Positions 48,018-58,462 of a stretch of DNA of 64,000 nucleotides are shown here, piece after piece. The position numbers and the translations under genes were made by a program. Within the stretch, counting starts at the first letter, position 1. Each line of letters opens with the position of its first letter. Under the pieces are notes generated by a model. It saw only the letters and a program-made list of their open reading frames with translations. It made no database searches and had not been told where the DNA came from. Origin of the DNA: Vreelandella azerica (GTDB taxonomy: Bacteria > Pseudomonadota > Gammaproteobacteria > Pseudomonadales > Halomonadaceae); the NCBI RefSeq assembly GCF_013112225.1, contig NZ_JABFHI010000004.1, positions 186,001 through 250,000 of the forward strand, given 5' to 3'.

Positions 48018-48048
48018 AAAAAAAAGGGGCTATCGAGATAGCCCCTTT
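48018..48048 (-). terminator. Rho-independent terminator of asd
   Basis: AAAGGGGCTATC pairs with GATAGCCCCTTT around a 2-nt loop. On the minus strand it is followed by a long T-run. It lies 38 bp beyond the asd stop and isolates it from fimV. Confidence 0.9.
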
Positions 48049-48085
48049 CCTGATTGTTGCGTTTTATCGACTCGCAAATGCGAAA

Positions 48086-49197
48086 TTACTGCTCGCGCAG
48101 AATCTTCAACATCCGCTTGAGCGGCTCTGCGGCGCCCCACAGCAATTGATCACCCACGCTGAAGGCTGACAGGTATTCACCGCCCATGGCCAGTTTGCGC
48201 AAGCGGCCTACCGGCACCTGAAGCGTGCCTGTGGCGGCGGTCGGCGTCAGGCCGTCAATGGTGGCGTCCTTGTCATTGGGGATCACCTTGACCCACTCAT
48301 TGTGCTTGGCAATGCGCTCTTCGATTTCATCCATCGGCACGTCCTGCTTGAGCTTGATGGTGAATGCCTGGCTGTGCGAACGCATGGCACCGATACGCAC
48401 ACACAGGCCGTCAATCGGGATAGGGTTGTTATCGAGGCCCAGAATCTTGTTGGTCTCGACCGACCCCTTCCACTCTTCACGGCTCTGGCCGTTATCGAGC
48501 TTGGTATCGATCCACGGCAGCAGGCTGCCTGCCAGGGGGCGCCGAAGTTATCGGTGGGGAAGTCACCCGAACGCATGGCGGCGGTGACCTTGCGGTCGAT
48601 ATCCAGAATCGCGCTGGAAGTATCTTTCAGCTCTGCGCCGACACAGTCATGCAGGCTACCCATCTGGTTGAGTAGTTCGCGCATGTGCTTGGCGCCGGAG
48701 CCAGAAGCTGCCTGATAGGTCATCGAGGTCATCCACTCGATCATATCGGCTTCAAACAGGCCACCCAGGCCCATCAGCATCAGGCTGACGGTGCAGTTGC
48801 CACCCACAAATGTCTTGGCGCCCTTGGCCAGCTGGGCATCGATAACCTTGCGATTGGCTGGGTCCAGTACGATGGTGGCGTCGTCTTCCATACGTAGCGA
48901 GCTGGCGGCGTCGATCCAGTAGCCTTTCCAGCCGCTATTGCGCAGATCACTGTAGACAGCCTTGGTGTAGTCGCCACCCTGGCAGGTGACAATCACATCC
49001 AACGGCTTGAGTTCGTCCAGTGAATGGGCGTCCTTGAGCGGAGGTACGTCAACGCCGATATCGGGACCCGGCTGGCCAACCTGGGAAGTGGTGAAGAAAA
49101 TCGGCTCAATGCCGTTAAAATCACCGTCTTCCTGCATGCGCTGCATCAGCACAGAACCGACCATACCGCGCCATCCTACGAAACCGACTTTCAACAT
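48086..49197 (-). CDS. asd: Aspartate-semialdehyde dehydrogenase, frame broken at a G-run
   Basis: NADPH reduction of aspartyl phosphate to the semialdehyde, leading to lysine, diaminopimelate, threonine and methionine. The start is [21 protein letters not shown] at 49197 behind GGAGGACTTCACG. The catalytic Cys is in [14 protein letters not shown], and [14 protein letters not shown] follows. The C-terminus has [18 protein letters not shown] with the substrate-binding Arg and the general-base His. The frame is lost at GGGGG 48535-48539; one more base restores [15 protein letters not shown] and 370 residues. Because asd is normally essential for cell-wall synthesis, a real frameshift is unlikely. 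Confidence 0.92.
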
Positions 49198-49262
49198 CGT
49201 GAAGTCCTCCAATAAAGAATGAACCGCCCATTATACACAACTATTAAAAATAATTTTTCCGA

Positions 49263-49283
49263 CCATTGGCTCAGGGCCAATGG
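49263..49283 (-). terminator. Possible hairpin after leuB
   Basis: CCATTGGC pairs with GCCAATGG around a 5-nt loop 24 bp beyond the leuB stop. The minus-strand continuation GGAAAAATTATTTTT is T-rich but not a clean run, so termination is only probable. Confidence 0.5.
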
Positions 49284-49306
49284 CTCTGGATGCCGATCCT
49301 ACTGCA

Positions 49307-50389
49307 CTACTGCTGTTTGGCAAAAGCGGCAAGCACCGCATCGCCCATGGCATCGGTACCGACTGTCTGCATGCCTTCAGAGGCAATATCAGCGGTGCGT
49401 AGACCATCATCCAGTACCTGACCGACCGCTGCTTCAATGCGCTCGGCCATGGCCGCCTCACCCAGTGAGTAGCGCATCATCATCGCCACTGACAGCATCA
49501 TTGCCAAAGGGTTGGCCATATTCTGTCCGGCGATATCCGGGGCGCTGCCATGGCAGGGTTCGTACATGCCCTGGCCGCTTTCGTTAAGCGATGCCGACGG
49601 CAGCATGCCAATCGAACCGGTCAGCATGGCTGCCGCGTCGGAAAGAATATCGCCAAACATGTTGCCCGTTACCATCACATCAAACTGCTTGGGCGCGCGC
49701 ACCAGCTGCATGGCGGCGTTATCCACATACATATGGGAAAGCTCGACATCCGGGTATTCCGGCGCCAGCCGGTTCATCACCTCACGCCACAGTATAGTCA
49801 CTTCAAGGACGTTGGCCTTGTCCACGGAGCACAGCTTCTTGCCACGTTTCTGGGCCATTTCAAAAGCCACCCGGCCAATCCGCTCAATTTCGCTTTCTGA
49901 ATACACATAGGTGTTAAAGCCGACGCGTTCGCCGTTGCGCTCTTCAATGCCCCGAGGCTGACCAAAATAGATGCCGCCGGTCAGTTCGCGCACGATCATG
50001 ATATCCAGACCCGCCACCAGCTCTGGCTTAAGGCTGGAGGCGCTGGCCAGCTGAGGGTACAACATGGCCGGGCGCAGGTTGCCAAACAAGCCAAGGTTCT
50101 TGCGCAGCCCCAGTAGGCCCTTTTCCGGGCGTTTAGACAGATCTTCCAGGGTATCCCACTGAGGACCGCCCACTGCGCCGAGCAGGATGGCGTCGGCCGC
50201 CTTGGCCTTGGCCAGGGTCTCTTCGGGTAGCGGTTCACCGTGAGCATCATAGGCGCATCCCCCTACCAGACCTTCTTCCAGCTGGATATCCAGCCCGGCG
50301 TCCTGGCAGGCACGCAGCAAGCGCTTGGCCTGGGCAGCAATTTCGGGGCCGATACCATCACCTGGCAGAAGTAAAACGTTGTGCGTCAT
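49307..50389 (-). CDS. leuB: 3-isopropylmalate dehydrogenase
   Basis: NAD-dependent oxidative decarboxylation in leucine synthesis. The start [20 protein letters not shown] at 50389 follows AAGGATCCTGTA; a second start five codons upstream is weaker. Other features are [33 protein letters not shown], the metal-site Asp residues in [15 protein letters not shown] and [18 protein letters not shown]. The 360-residue length is standard. It follows leuD by about 65 bp in the leuCDB order. Confidence 0.95.
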   Translation of the reverse strand: MTHNVLLLPGDGIGPEIAAQAKRLLRACQDAGLDIQLEEGLVGGCAYDAHGEPLPEETLAKAKAADAILLGAVGGPQWDTLEDLSKRPEKGLLGLRKNLGLFGNLRPAMLYPQLASASSLKPELVAGLDIMIVRELTGGIYFGQPRGIEERNGERVGFNTYVYSESEIERIGRVAFEMAQKRGKKLCSVDKANVLEVTILWREVMNRLAPEYPDVELSHMYVDNAAMQLVRAPKQFDVMVTGNMFGDILSDAAAMLTGSIGMLPSASLNESGQGMYEPCHGSAPDIAGQNMANPLAMMLSVAMMMRYSLGEAAMAERIEAAVGQVLDDGLRTADIASEGMQTVGTDAMGDAVLAAFAKQQ

Positions 50390-50454
50390 TACAGGATCCT
50401 TCAATCATGAGTCAGGCTGAACACGGTTATTCAGCCAGGAAGACAACCAACCGC

Positions 50455-51093
50455 CTAGCGGAAAAGCCAGGGGCGCTGTTCACGGTGCTGCTGTTCAAAC
50501 TGACGAATCACGGCGTCATCCTGCAGGGTGATGCCAATATCATCCAGGCCTTCCAGCAGGCAGTGTTTGCGAAACTCGTCCACGTCAAACTCAAGGATCT
50601 CACCGCGTGGCGTAATAATGCGCTGGTTTTCCAGATCCACATCCAGCGCATAGCCTTCGCGCTCTTCGGTTTCCTGGAACAGACGCTCAATCTCGTCTTC
50701 TTCCAGGCGCACCAGCAAGAGGCCGTTCTTGAAGGCGTTGTTATAGAAGATGTCGGCAAAGCTCGGCGCGATAACTACCTTGAAACCAAAATCTTCCAGC
50801 GCCCAAGGGGCATGCTCCCTGGAGCTGCCGCAGCCAAAGTTACGCCGGGTCAGCAGGATTTCGGCATTCTGATAACGGGGCTGATTGAGCACGAAATCAG
50901 GGTTCAGTGGCCGGTTCGAGCAATCCTGGCCCGGCTGGCCTTCGTCCAGATAGCGCAGTTCGTCAAACAGGTTAACCCCGAAGCCGGTGCGCTTGATGGA
51001 CTTGAGAAACTGCTTGGGGATGATCAGGTCGGTATCGACGTTAGCGCGATCCAGTGGTGCCACCACCCCTTCAAAACGTTCAAATTTTTTCAT
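50455..51093 (-). CDS. leuD: 3-isopropylmalate dehydratase small subunit
   Basis: Swivelling domain of isopropylmalate isomerase, partner of LeuC. The 212-residue protein contains [39 protein letters not shown] (active-site Ser-Arg loop) and [19 protein letters not shown]. It begins 4 bp after leuC, so the two subunits are translated together. Confidence 0.95.
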   Translation of the reverse strand: MKKFERFEGVVAPLDRANVDTDLIIPKQFLKSIKRTGFGVNLFDELRYLDEGQPGQDCSNRPLNPDFVLNQPRYQNAEILLTRRNFGCGSSREHAPWALEDFGFKVVIAPSFADIFYNNAFKNGLLLVRLEEDEIERLFQETEEREGYALDVDLENQRIITPRGEILEFDVDEFRKHCLLEGLDDIGITLQDDAVIRQFEQQHREQRPWLFR

Positions 51094-51096
51094 TCT

Positions 51097-52548
51097 TCAA
51101 GCCTCCTGGGCGTGGTTGGCATCGTTGGCAGGCAAGCTGCGTACATCCACAAAGTGGCCGGCAATCGCGGCAGCGGCGGCCATCGCCGGGCTGACCAGGT
51201 GCGTGCGGCCACCGTAGCCCTGACGACCTTCAAAGTTGCGGTTGGAGGTCGAGGCACAGTGCTCGCCTGCGCCCAGCTTGTCGGCATTCATCGCCAAGCA
51301 CATGGAGCAGCCCGGCTCGCGCCATTCAAAGCCTGCCTCGATAAAGATCTTGTCGAGGCCTTCTTCTTCCGCCTGACGCTTCACCAGGCCAGAACCCGGC
51401 ACCACCATGGCCAGCTGGATATTGCTGGCAACCTTCTTGCCCTTGGCCACCTTGGCGGCTTCACGCAGGTCTTCAATTCGCGAGTTGGTGCAGGAGCCAA
51501 TAAAGACTTTATCCAGCTGAATATCGGTGATTTTCTGGTTGGGCTGCAGGCCCATATATTCCAGAGCGCGTACATGGCTGCGTTTGATCGTTTCATCCAG
51601 AGCGGCTTCCGGGTCAGGCACCTGACCGGAAATGCCGGTCACCATCTCGGGGCTGGTGCCCCAGCTGACCTGCGGCTCAATCTCGTCGGCATCCAGCGTC
51701 ACGATCTTATCGAACTCGGCATCCGGGTCCGAGACCAGATTGCGCCAGTCGGCCACTGCTGCTTCCCACTGTTCAGCGGTGGGCGCGTAAGGACGGTTGC
51801 CAATGTAGTCAATGGTGGTTTCATCCACAGCAATCATGCCGACCCTTGCACCGGCTTCAATCGCCATGTTGCACACCGTCATGCGCCCTTCCATCGACAG
51901 CGACTCAATCGCACTGCCCGCAAATTCGATGGCATAGCCGGTGCCGCCCGCGGTGCCAATCTTGCCGATAATCGCCAGCACTACATCCTTGGCGGTCACG
52001 CCCAGGCCGAGTTCGCCTTCAACCCGCACCTGCATGTTTTTCATCTTCTGGGTCAGCAGGCACTGGGTCGCCAGCACGTGCTCGACTTCTGAGGTGCCAA
52101 TACCGTGGGCTAGCGCCCCAAAGGCACCGTGGGTAGCGGTGTGGGAATCGCCGCACACTACCGTCATACCTGGCAGCGTTGCGCCCTGCTCGGGGCCGAT
52201 GACGTGGACAATGCCCTGACGCGGGTCGTTGATGCCGAATTCGGTAATGCCGTACTCAAGGCAGTTATCGTCAAGAGTCTGCACCTGAATGAGGGACACT
52301 GGATCCTTGATGCCTTTATTGCCTTCGGCACGCTCGATCAAGGTCGTCGGAACGTTGTGATCCGCAGTCGCCAGGTTGGCATCCAGGCGCCAGGGCTTGC
52401 GCTTAGCCAGGCGCAGACCTTCAAAAGCCTGGGGCGAGGTGACTTCGTGGAGCATGTGGCGGTCGATGTAGATCAAGGCAGTACCGTCGTCACGCTGCTT
52501 GACCAGATGCTGATCCCACAGCTTGTCGTAAAGTGTTTTAGCTGACAT
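51097..52548 (-). CDS. leuC: 3-isopropylmalate dehydratase large subunit
   Basis: Aconitase-family isomerase converting 2- to 3-isopropylmalate. The start [16 protein letters not shown] at 52548 follows CGGGAGAGCAT. The [4Fe-4S] ligands are the Cys residues in [14 protein letters not shown] and [11 protein letters not shown]. Other family blocks are [19 protein letters not shown] (written here with the conserved Ser-His) and [17 protein letters not shown]. The 483-residue length is as expected. It is first in leuCDB and divergent from a LysR regulator. Confidence 0.95.
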   Translation of the reverse strand: MSAKTLYDKLWDQHLVKQRDDGTALIYIDRHMLHEVTSPQAFEGLRLAKRKPWRLDANLATADHNVPTTLIERAEGNKGIKDPVSLIQVQTLDDNCLEYGITEFGINDPRQGIVHVIGPEQGATLPGMTVVCGDSHTATHGAFGALAHGIGTSEVEHVLATQCLLTQKMKNMQVRVEGELGLGVTAKDVVLAIIGKIGTAGGTGYAIEFAGSAIESLSMEGRMTVCNMAIEAGARVGMIAVDETTIDYIGNRPYAPTAEQWEAAVADWRNLVSDPDAEFDKIVTLDADEIEPQVSWGTSPEMVTGISGQVPDPEAALDETIKRSHVRALEYMGLQPNQKITDIQLDKVFIGSCTNSRIEDLREAAKVAKGKKVASNIQLAMVVPGSGLVKRQAEEEGLDKIFIEAGFEWREPGCSMCLAMNADKLGAGEHCASTSNRNFEGRQGYGGRTHLVSPAMAAAAAIAGHFVDVRSLPANDANHAQEA

Positions 52549-52708
52549 ATGCTCTCCCGGGCCATGGCCCTGTGATTTTCCAGTGATGAGGTAACCCTGG
52601 ACGTGAACCTGACTGGGCGTGCTGCAGGGTAGTGAATGCAATGTTACCCCGCTCGCAGATAAAATCAATTCATGTTATTTATGGATTAGATTCCCAGCAG
52701 GAATACTA
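52549..52708. promoter_or_regulatory. Divergent leuC / LysR promoter region
   Basis: The 160-bp gap between the divergent leuC and LysR genes must hold both promoters. An AT-rich patch near 52660-52690 is the likeliest place for LysR binding (T-N11-A type), but I could not fix an operator. Confidence 0.5.
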
Positions 52709-53593
52709 ATGGACACTCAACATCTACAAGCCTTTTTGGCCGTAGCCGATACACAAAGTTTCTCCAAGGCCGCTGATCAGCTGTTTCTGACCCAACCCGC
52801 GGTCAGCAAACGTATCGCCATGCTGGAGCAGCAGCTCAATACCCGGCTGTTTGATCGCATCGGGCGGCGCATCGCCCTGACCGAAGCCGGTGAGCTGCTA
52901 TTGCCCCAGGCGCGCCATATCCTGCTCAGCGTGGAAGACAGCCGCCGTGCCCTGGCCAACCTGTCCGGCCAGGTCGGCGGACGTCTGACCATGGCCACCA
53001 GCCACCATATCGGCCTGCACCGCTTGCCGCCGATTCTCAAGGCCTATACCCAGCAACACCCTGAGGTGGATCTGGACTTGCGCTTTGTCGATTCCGAGCT
53101 TGCCTATCAGGGTGTGTTGAATGGCCATCTTGAGCTAGCGGTGGTCACCCTGGCGCCGCACCCGGTCGAGCAGCTCAGCGTCACCGAGCGCTGGCGCGAT
53201 CGCATGTGTTTTGTCAGTGCCCACGACCACCCACTGGCCAGGCAGGTCAGCCGCCCGGCCAAGCCATTGGCGCTTACCACGCTGTGCGAACACCCCTGCG
53301 TATTACCCGGCGCCCAGACCTTTACCCGCAGCCTGATAGAAGAGCGTTTCGCCCTTAAGGGGTTGGCGCTATCGGTGAGCATGTCGACCAATTACCTCGA
53401 AACCCTGAAGATGATGTGCAGCGTGGGGCTGGGCTGGAGCCTGCTGCCCGAAAGAATGCTGGATGAGGATCTGGTTGAACTACCCGTCGATACGCCGCCC
53501 TTTTACCGCCCGCTGGGCTACCTCACCCATAGCAACCGTACCCTTTCCAATGCCGCTCGCAAGATGATTGAGGCGCTAGAACAGGGCCGCTAG
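52709..53593 (+). CDS. LysR-family regulator, probable activator of leuCDB
   Basis: A 294-residue LysR protein. The HTH is FLAVADTQSFSKAADQLFLT and QPAVSKRIAMLEQQL (residues 9-44), followed by the periplasmic-binding-like effector domain (GGRLTMATSHHIGLHRLPPI, HPCVLPGAQTFTRSL, MMCSVGLGWSLLPERML). I chose the ATG at 52709 behind CAGGAATACTA; the upstream in-frame extension overlaps the leuC leader. Its divergent position beside leuC is the usual place of the leucine-pathway regulator, so it probably responds to a leucine-pathway intermediate. The target is an inference. Confidence 0.88.
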   Translation: MDTQHLQAFLAVADTQSFSKAADQLFLTQPAVSKRIAMLEQQLNTRLFDRIGRRIALTEAGELLLPQARHILLSVEDSRRALANLSGQVGGRLTMATSHHIGLHRLPPILKAYTQQHPEVDLDLRFVDSELAYQGVLNGHLELAVVTLAPHPVEQLSVTERWRDRMCFVSAHDHPLARQVSRPAKPLALTTLCEHPCVLPGAQTFTRSLIEERFALKGLALSVSMSTNYLETLKMMCSVGLGWSLLPERMLDEDLVELPVDTPPFYRPLGYLTHSNRTLSNAARKMIEALEQGR

Positions 53594-54066
53594 GCAGTCG
53601 GGTCAGTCTGGTAGCTATACACAATCGCTTCCTGCTTGCGCGGGCCCTGAATCGACCAGGCCACCCGGATCTGGGTACCTTCAATCGTGAGCGAGGCGGC
53701 ATACACATCCTGGCCGCATAGATGCGGGTCGACTTCCCGCCACTGCCCTGCCTCATCCGGGGCCATATCAAACAGCAACACCGGCTTATCCACACCAAAG
53801 CGCAAATGCTCCAGACGCAGCTGATGCCCTATTGCTGTCCAGCGGAAGGTGTTGGTGAAGGCAAACGCAGACGGATGCTCTGCGCTTTTGTGGTTCGGCT
53901 GCCAGTTGCCTGTTTCGTGAAATACCAGGCTGTTCTCCTGCGCTGCTGAGACCTTGACCTCCCCCTTGCCCACCCCTTCCCAGCCGGTACCTGCCTGACT
54001 TTGCGCGTTAAAATGCAGTACGCGCACACGGCGCAGACAGCTGAGCACCTCTTGAGAAGTTTGCAT
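53590..54066 (-). CDS. DUF6314-like protein, function unknown
   Basis: A 158-residue protein without signal peptide. It is a beta-rich lipocalin-like pattern: GWEGVGKGEVKVSA, LVFHETGNW, NTFRWTAIGHQLRLEHLRFG, then DPHLCGQDVYAASLTIEG and VAWSIQGPRKQEAIV. The H-x-C-x-x-D-x-Y and W-x-x-x-GPRK blocks match what I know of DUF6314 proteins. The biochemical function is not known. Its stop overlaps the end of the convergent LysR gene by 4 bp. Confidence 0.6.
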   Translation of the reverse strand: MQTSQEVLSCLRRVRVLHFNAQSQAGTGWEGVGKGEVKVSAAQENSLVFHETGNWQPNHKSAEHPSAFAFTNTFRWTAIGHQLRLEHLRFGVDKPVLLFDMAPDEAGQWREVDPHLCGQDVYAASLTIEGTQIRVAWSIQGPRKQEAIVYSYQTDPTA

Positions 54067-54166
54067 CTTTCTCTCCTTAACAACAGCGAGCCTGCAAAAT
54101 CGGGCTTGTCACTTTTATACAGTCGGTTAGGCTGAGGGTAAATTCACCCATAGAGGCGATTTTATC

Positions 54167-55243
54167 TTGGGTAACCTGCAGACACGCCTGGACGATACGT
54201 CTTCAACCATTCCTGCCATCGACCCGGTACACCTGTCACTGCTTGAGCAACACGGCCTGACGGCCACCGAGCTTGAACCACTGGGCATTGAAATCCGCGG
54301 CGCCGATGTGCGTTCAGCGCTGCCTGAGGCAGTGATCAAGGCGCTGGAAGTTGAAATGGCCCAGCGTGGCTTTATTGTCTTCAAGCACCAGACCGAGCTG
54401 TCCGCCAACGAACTGGTGGAAGCCAGCAAATGGTGGGGCGCCGGAGAAATCCACTCGACCCACGGCGTTCACCCCGCCACTCCGGATATGAACCGGGACA
54501 TCTTCCGCTGCTCCAACGATGACCGCTACGGCATTCTTGGCGTTGGCCCACAGTGGCACAACGACGGCAGCTTCGAGGCGGCGATTTTCTCCCACTCAGC
54601 CTATTATATGGCCCGCGCCCCAGAACACGGCGGCGGCACCCACTTTGCCCACCAGGGCGCCGCCTTTGATTCCCTGCCCGAAGAAAAGCAGGCTTACTGG
54701 GAACGCCTGGTATCGGTCAACTCCGCCTCCGGGGTCAGCCACCCTGTGGTGCATACTCACCCCATCTCCGGGCGCAAAAGCGTCTGGCTACACCTGGGCA
54801 TGACGGGGGCAGTGATTGAGCGCTTGCCAGAAGACGGCGTGCCCATTGAGGAGCTGCAGCGCCAGCCGGCGGATGTTGCCCAGATGCGCCTGCTCAATGC
54901 CGACGAACTCAAGCAGTTATTCAATGATTACAACGACCTGCTAAACGCCTCCTTCGACAAGGGCTACGGCATTCGTTACCACTACGACACCGGCGATCTG
55001 CTCTATGTGGATAACTGGGCGCTGGCCCACCGCGCAGCGCCAGAAGCGCATATGTCCGCTGAGCAGCAAGGCCTGCGCATCATGGATCGCGTCACGGTCA
55101 AGGCCAAACAGAATCTGGCGCCCCACTTCGGCCTGCCCCAACATATCAATCTTGCCGGGCCTCACCCCTTTAACCACGACGGCATATGGCAAGCCGGAGG
55201 GATCGGTTTTCGCTGGAAGGACGATATTCCAATGCAGAACTGA
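54167..55243 (+). CDS. TauD/TfdA-family Fe(II)/2-oxoglutarate dioxygenase
   Basis: A 358-residue enzyme with the metal triad HxD...H: QWHNDGSFEA supplies the first His and Asp (about residues 129-131), and NWALAHRAAPEAH supplies the distal His, followed by the 2-oxoglutarate-binding Arg in RIMDRVTV. TTG at 54167 is the first usable start. The length is greater than TauD (283). Substrates of such enzymes include taurine, aryloxyacids, carnitine precursors and alkyl sulfates; the substrate cannot be told. It stands alone between the DUF6314-like gene and the RND operon. Confidence 0.82.
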   Translation: MGNLQTRLDDTSSTIPAIDPVHLSLLEQHGLTATELEPLGIEIRGADVRSALPEAVIKALEVEMAQRGFIVFKHQTELSANELVEASKWWGAGEIHSTHGVHPATPDMNRDIFRCSNDDRYGILGVGPQWHNDGSFEAAIFSHSAYYMARAPEHGGGTHFAHQGAAFDSLPEEKQAYWERLVSVNSASGVSHPVVHTHPISGRKSVWLHLGMTGAVIERLPEDGVPIEELQRQPADVAQMRLLNADELKQLFNDYNDLLNASFDKGYGIRYHYDTGDLLYVDNWALAHRAAPEAHMSAEQQGLRIMDRVTVKAKQNLAPHFGLPQHINLAGPHPFNHDGIWQAGGIGFRWKDDIPMQN

Positions 55244-55278
55244 GGGCAAAGAGCTGTTGCCGCCACTTTCGGCAATGT

Positions 55279-58200
55279 TCAGACCTCTTTGCCATCCCTG
55301 GGGCTAAAGGCGTGGTAATAGAGGATTGGAATCAGCACCAGAGTCAATAAAGTGGATACCAGCACACCGCTGGCTAGGGTAAGGCCCAGCGGCTCCAAGG
55401 CTGGCTCAAAAATCAGCACACCGCTGCCGAACATCACCGTCGCAGCAGTCAGTAAAATCGGGCGGGTGCGCTGGGCACCCGCCTGGACTACTGCCTCTTT
55501 CAGCGCCATCCCCTCGTTAAGCCGCTGCTCAATAAAGTCCACCAGCAGAATAGCGTTGCGGGTCACGATGCCGCCAAGGGCAATCACTCCCAATACCCCA
55601 GTGCCGGCAATATTGATCCCCCATAGCCAATGGGCGGGTATCACCCCGATAAAGATCAGCGGAATGGGCAGCATGATCAACAGAGGTAGCGTGTAGGATC
55701 CAAACCAGCCGGCCAGCAGGACATAGATCAGCACCATCACCACCAGCCCGGCAACGGCCAGATCCCTGTAGACGCCTCGGGTCATTTCCCATTCACCCGA
55801 CCAGTAGAGCAAAGGCGAGGCGGCTTCATCCGGCGGCTGGCGCCAGCGAATCTCCGTGCCTGGCCATTGTTCACTCACCAGCGCTTCAAGCTGCACGCTC
55901 AGCGGCTGCGCCACGGAACGATCCAGATCAGCAAAGACGGTGGTTACCGGCATCAGATTGCGCCGATACCTGGCAGGTTCGCCATCGTCGTGGCTGAAAT
56001 CCAGCAACGACTCCAGCGGCACCGGCTGGCCGCTGGCGCTCAGGGTATAAAGGCTACGGATGGCCTGTTCGGAACCCCGGTCCTGCTTGGCCAGGCGCAG
56101 GATAATGGGCACTGAATCCCAGGCATATTGACTGCCGGACCAGTCGCCGAGGGTTTTGCCCGCAATGGCAAGCGACAGGGTGCGCGTCACCTCAGCCGGG
56201 ATGACCCCATAAGTCGCTGCCTGCTGCGGGTTAACGTTCAGGTTCAGAGACGGCAGGGCCGCCATGGGGCTCTGGCTGGTGGTGATCACTCCTTCTTGCT
56301 CGCCTAGCCATTGCTCAAGCTCGTCGGCCACGGCCTGACGCGCCTGCGGGCTTGGCCCGTAGATCTCGGCGGTAATGGCTCGGTCACTGGCGGGGCCGGA
56401 AGGAATCCGTGCTATATGGCCAGTGGCCTGGTGAGGCGCCAGCCAGCCGCCAAGCTGTTGAGCCACCTCCCGGCTGACCTGGTAGCTCTGGCGGTCACGC
56501 TGCTGTCAGGCACCAGGCTTACATGCAGGGTCAGATCCCGGGGCGCTTTATCAGTGGGGGCCGTAAGCGTTTCCGGCGGATAGATCATCGGCGGGGTCAG
56601 GCCGGCATACAGGGTGACCGCCCTGACTTCCGGCAATTGACGCAGCTGCCGGTTCAGATCAGAGGCCACGCCAAGCGACTCGGTCAGGGTAGCCGTAGCG
56701 GGCAGTTCCACCTTGACCGCAAACAGATTCCGGTCCAGCAAGGGCGTCAGGCCAATCTGCACGCTGCGTGTTGCCACCAACGCAAGACTTAACAGCAACA
56801 GGATCACCAGGCCCAGATAGAAAAACCAGCGCAATATGGCAGAGCGGACAAAGGGCGCCAGCAGGCAGCGATAGCGCACCACAAAGGGGCTGTCTTCTCC
56901 ACGCTCTTTGTGGCTTTGCTGCTCTTCTTTCTCATCGCTTTCGGATTGCTTCACTTTCAACAGGCGATAGCCGAAATAAGGCGTTATCGTCAGGGCGACC
57001 AAGAGGGAAAACAGCACGGCAGCCGAGGCGCCCAGTGGAATGGCGCGAATATACTGGCCCATTTCGCCTGTAATATAGGCGGTGGGCAACAGAGTCGCGA
57101 CCACCAGCAGATCTGCCAGTATGGTCGGATTACCCACCTCATTGACCGCCTTGACAGTAAGCTCACGACTTTTTCGCCCGCGCGCTGAAAATGCCTCGCG
57201 ACGTTTTCGAGTATGACCACGGCATCATCCGAGAGAATGCCGATGGCCAGAATCATGGCGGCAATCGATACCGGGTTCAGGGTGAACCCCAGGTGATGGT
57301 ACAGGTAGGGCACAATCGCCAGCGAAGACGGCATCATGATGGCGATCACCACGGCGGCCCGCCAGCCGAGACCCAGCCAGATAATCCCCACGACGACCAG
57401 GGTGCCGGTTAATAACTGCGACAGCACGCTGAAAACCCTGGCCGTGGCATCTTCCCCCGCATCCAGGATGATATCCAGGTGGACGTCCGACGGCAGGACC
57501 TCGTGCTGAAACTGCTCCAGCCGCGTGATGACGGCCTGTGTCACATTGCTAACGTTCCGGCCTTCCAGGGTGGTTACTGCCAGCGTCACGGCCGGGAAAG
57601 GCGCTGAATGGCCTTCCTGCCAGTGCAATACGGCCTGATTGTTTTCCACTCGGCCATGGCGAATATCCGCCACCTGGTCCAGATAAACCGGGCCTCCGCC
57701 ATCGCTACCGACGGGGATGCGCCCCAGCTGCTCAAGCTGATCCAGCTTCATTCCTGCCTGAAGATTGGTGACCGGCGGGCTTTCCAGGCGGCCGGTGGGC
57801 ACCTGCAGATTGGCACCCGCTACCGCCTCGGCCAACTGGTTCAGCGGGATCTTGCGGGCCGCCAATTGGTTTGGGTCCGGCAGGATTTCAACCGCAGCGC
57901 GGTCGCCGCCGAAACGTTCCACATCGCGCACGCCGGGAATACGCAGGACATCTGACGTCAGTTCAGCTGCCACCTCTTCCAACCCGGCCGGGCCCAGGGT
58001 CTTGCTGCTGAGGGTGGCCGTCAGCACTACCAGGCGCGAGGTCCCATAGGTCTCAATGGTGGCCGGGCCGGCGTTAGTGGGCAGATCATCACGACGGGCG
58101 CCAAACAGCTCACTCAGCTGCGAGAACGCCTTTTCCTTGGCCGTACCCGGAGTAAACTCTACTGATAGAAGCGCCGCATGGCTTGAGCTGCTACTGCGCA

Positions 58201-58462
58201 CATCACTGACATTGGGAAGTTCCCGCACCCAGCTGGCCGCTTTACGCGCCAGCTGATTATCAACGCGCTCAACGCCAGCTCCCGGCCAAGGGATGAGTAT
58301 CGTGGCAGTGGGCACATCAATATCCGGCCGGTCTTCCCGGGGCGTTACCAAAAGTGCATAGCCGCCTAGCAGCAAGCAGGCCACCACAAAAAGCGGCACG
58401 ATGGGCGAATCAAGCAGCCGATTGGCAATCCGCCCTGCCAGGCCCAGCTTACTCTCCTGCAT
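55279..58462 (-). CDS. RND efflux permease, two frame breaks
   Basis: Inner-membrane proton-driven pump of about 1061 residues. The start is MQESKLGLAGRIANR at 58462. TM4 carries the proton-relay Asp pair in ILAIGILSDDAVVILENVAR, and the second half has GVLGVIALGGIVTRNAILLVDFI and RPILLTAATVMFGSG, the duplicated HAE/AcrB-type pattern. The frame is lost at TTTTT 57170-57174 and near 56498. One base at each joins RAGEKSRELTVKAVNEVGN and SGDRQSYQVSREVAQQLGG. It is the last gene of an OMF-MFP-RND operon and overlaps its adaptor by 14 bp. Substrate unknown. Confidence 0.9.

Noticed and set aside
50407-52092. 561-codon plus-strand open frame across leuD and leuC
   Set aside because: It is the antisense shadow of two well-conserved genes; its translation is His/Arg/Gly-rich with no domain and no ribosome site.
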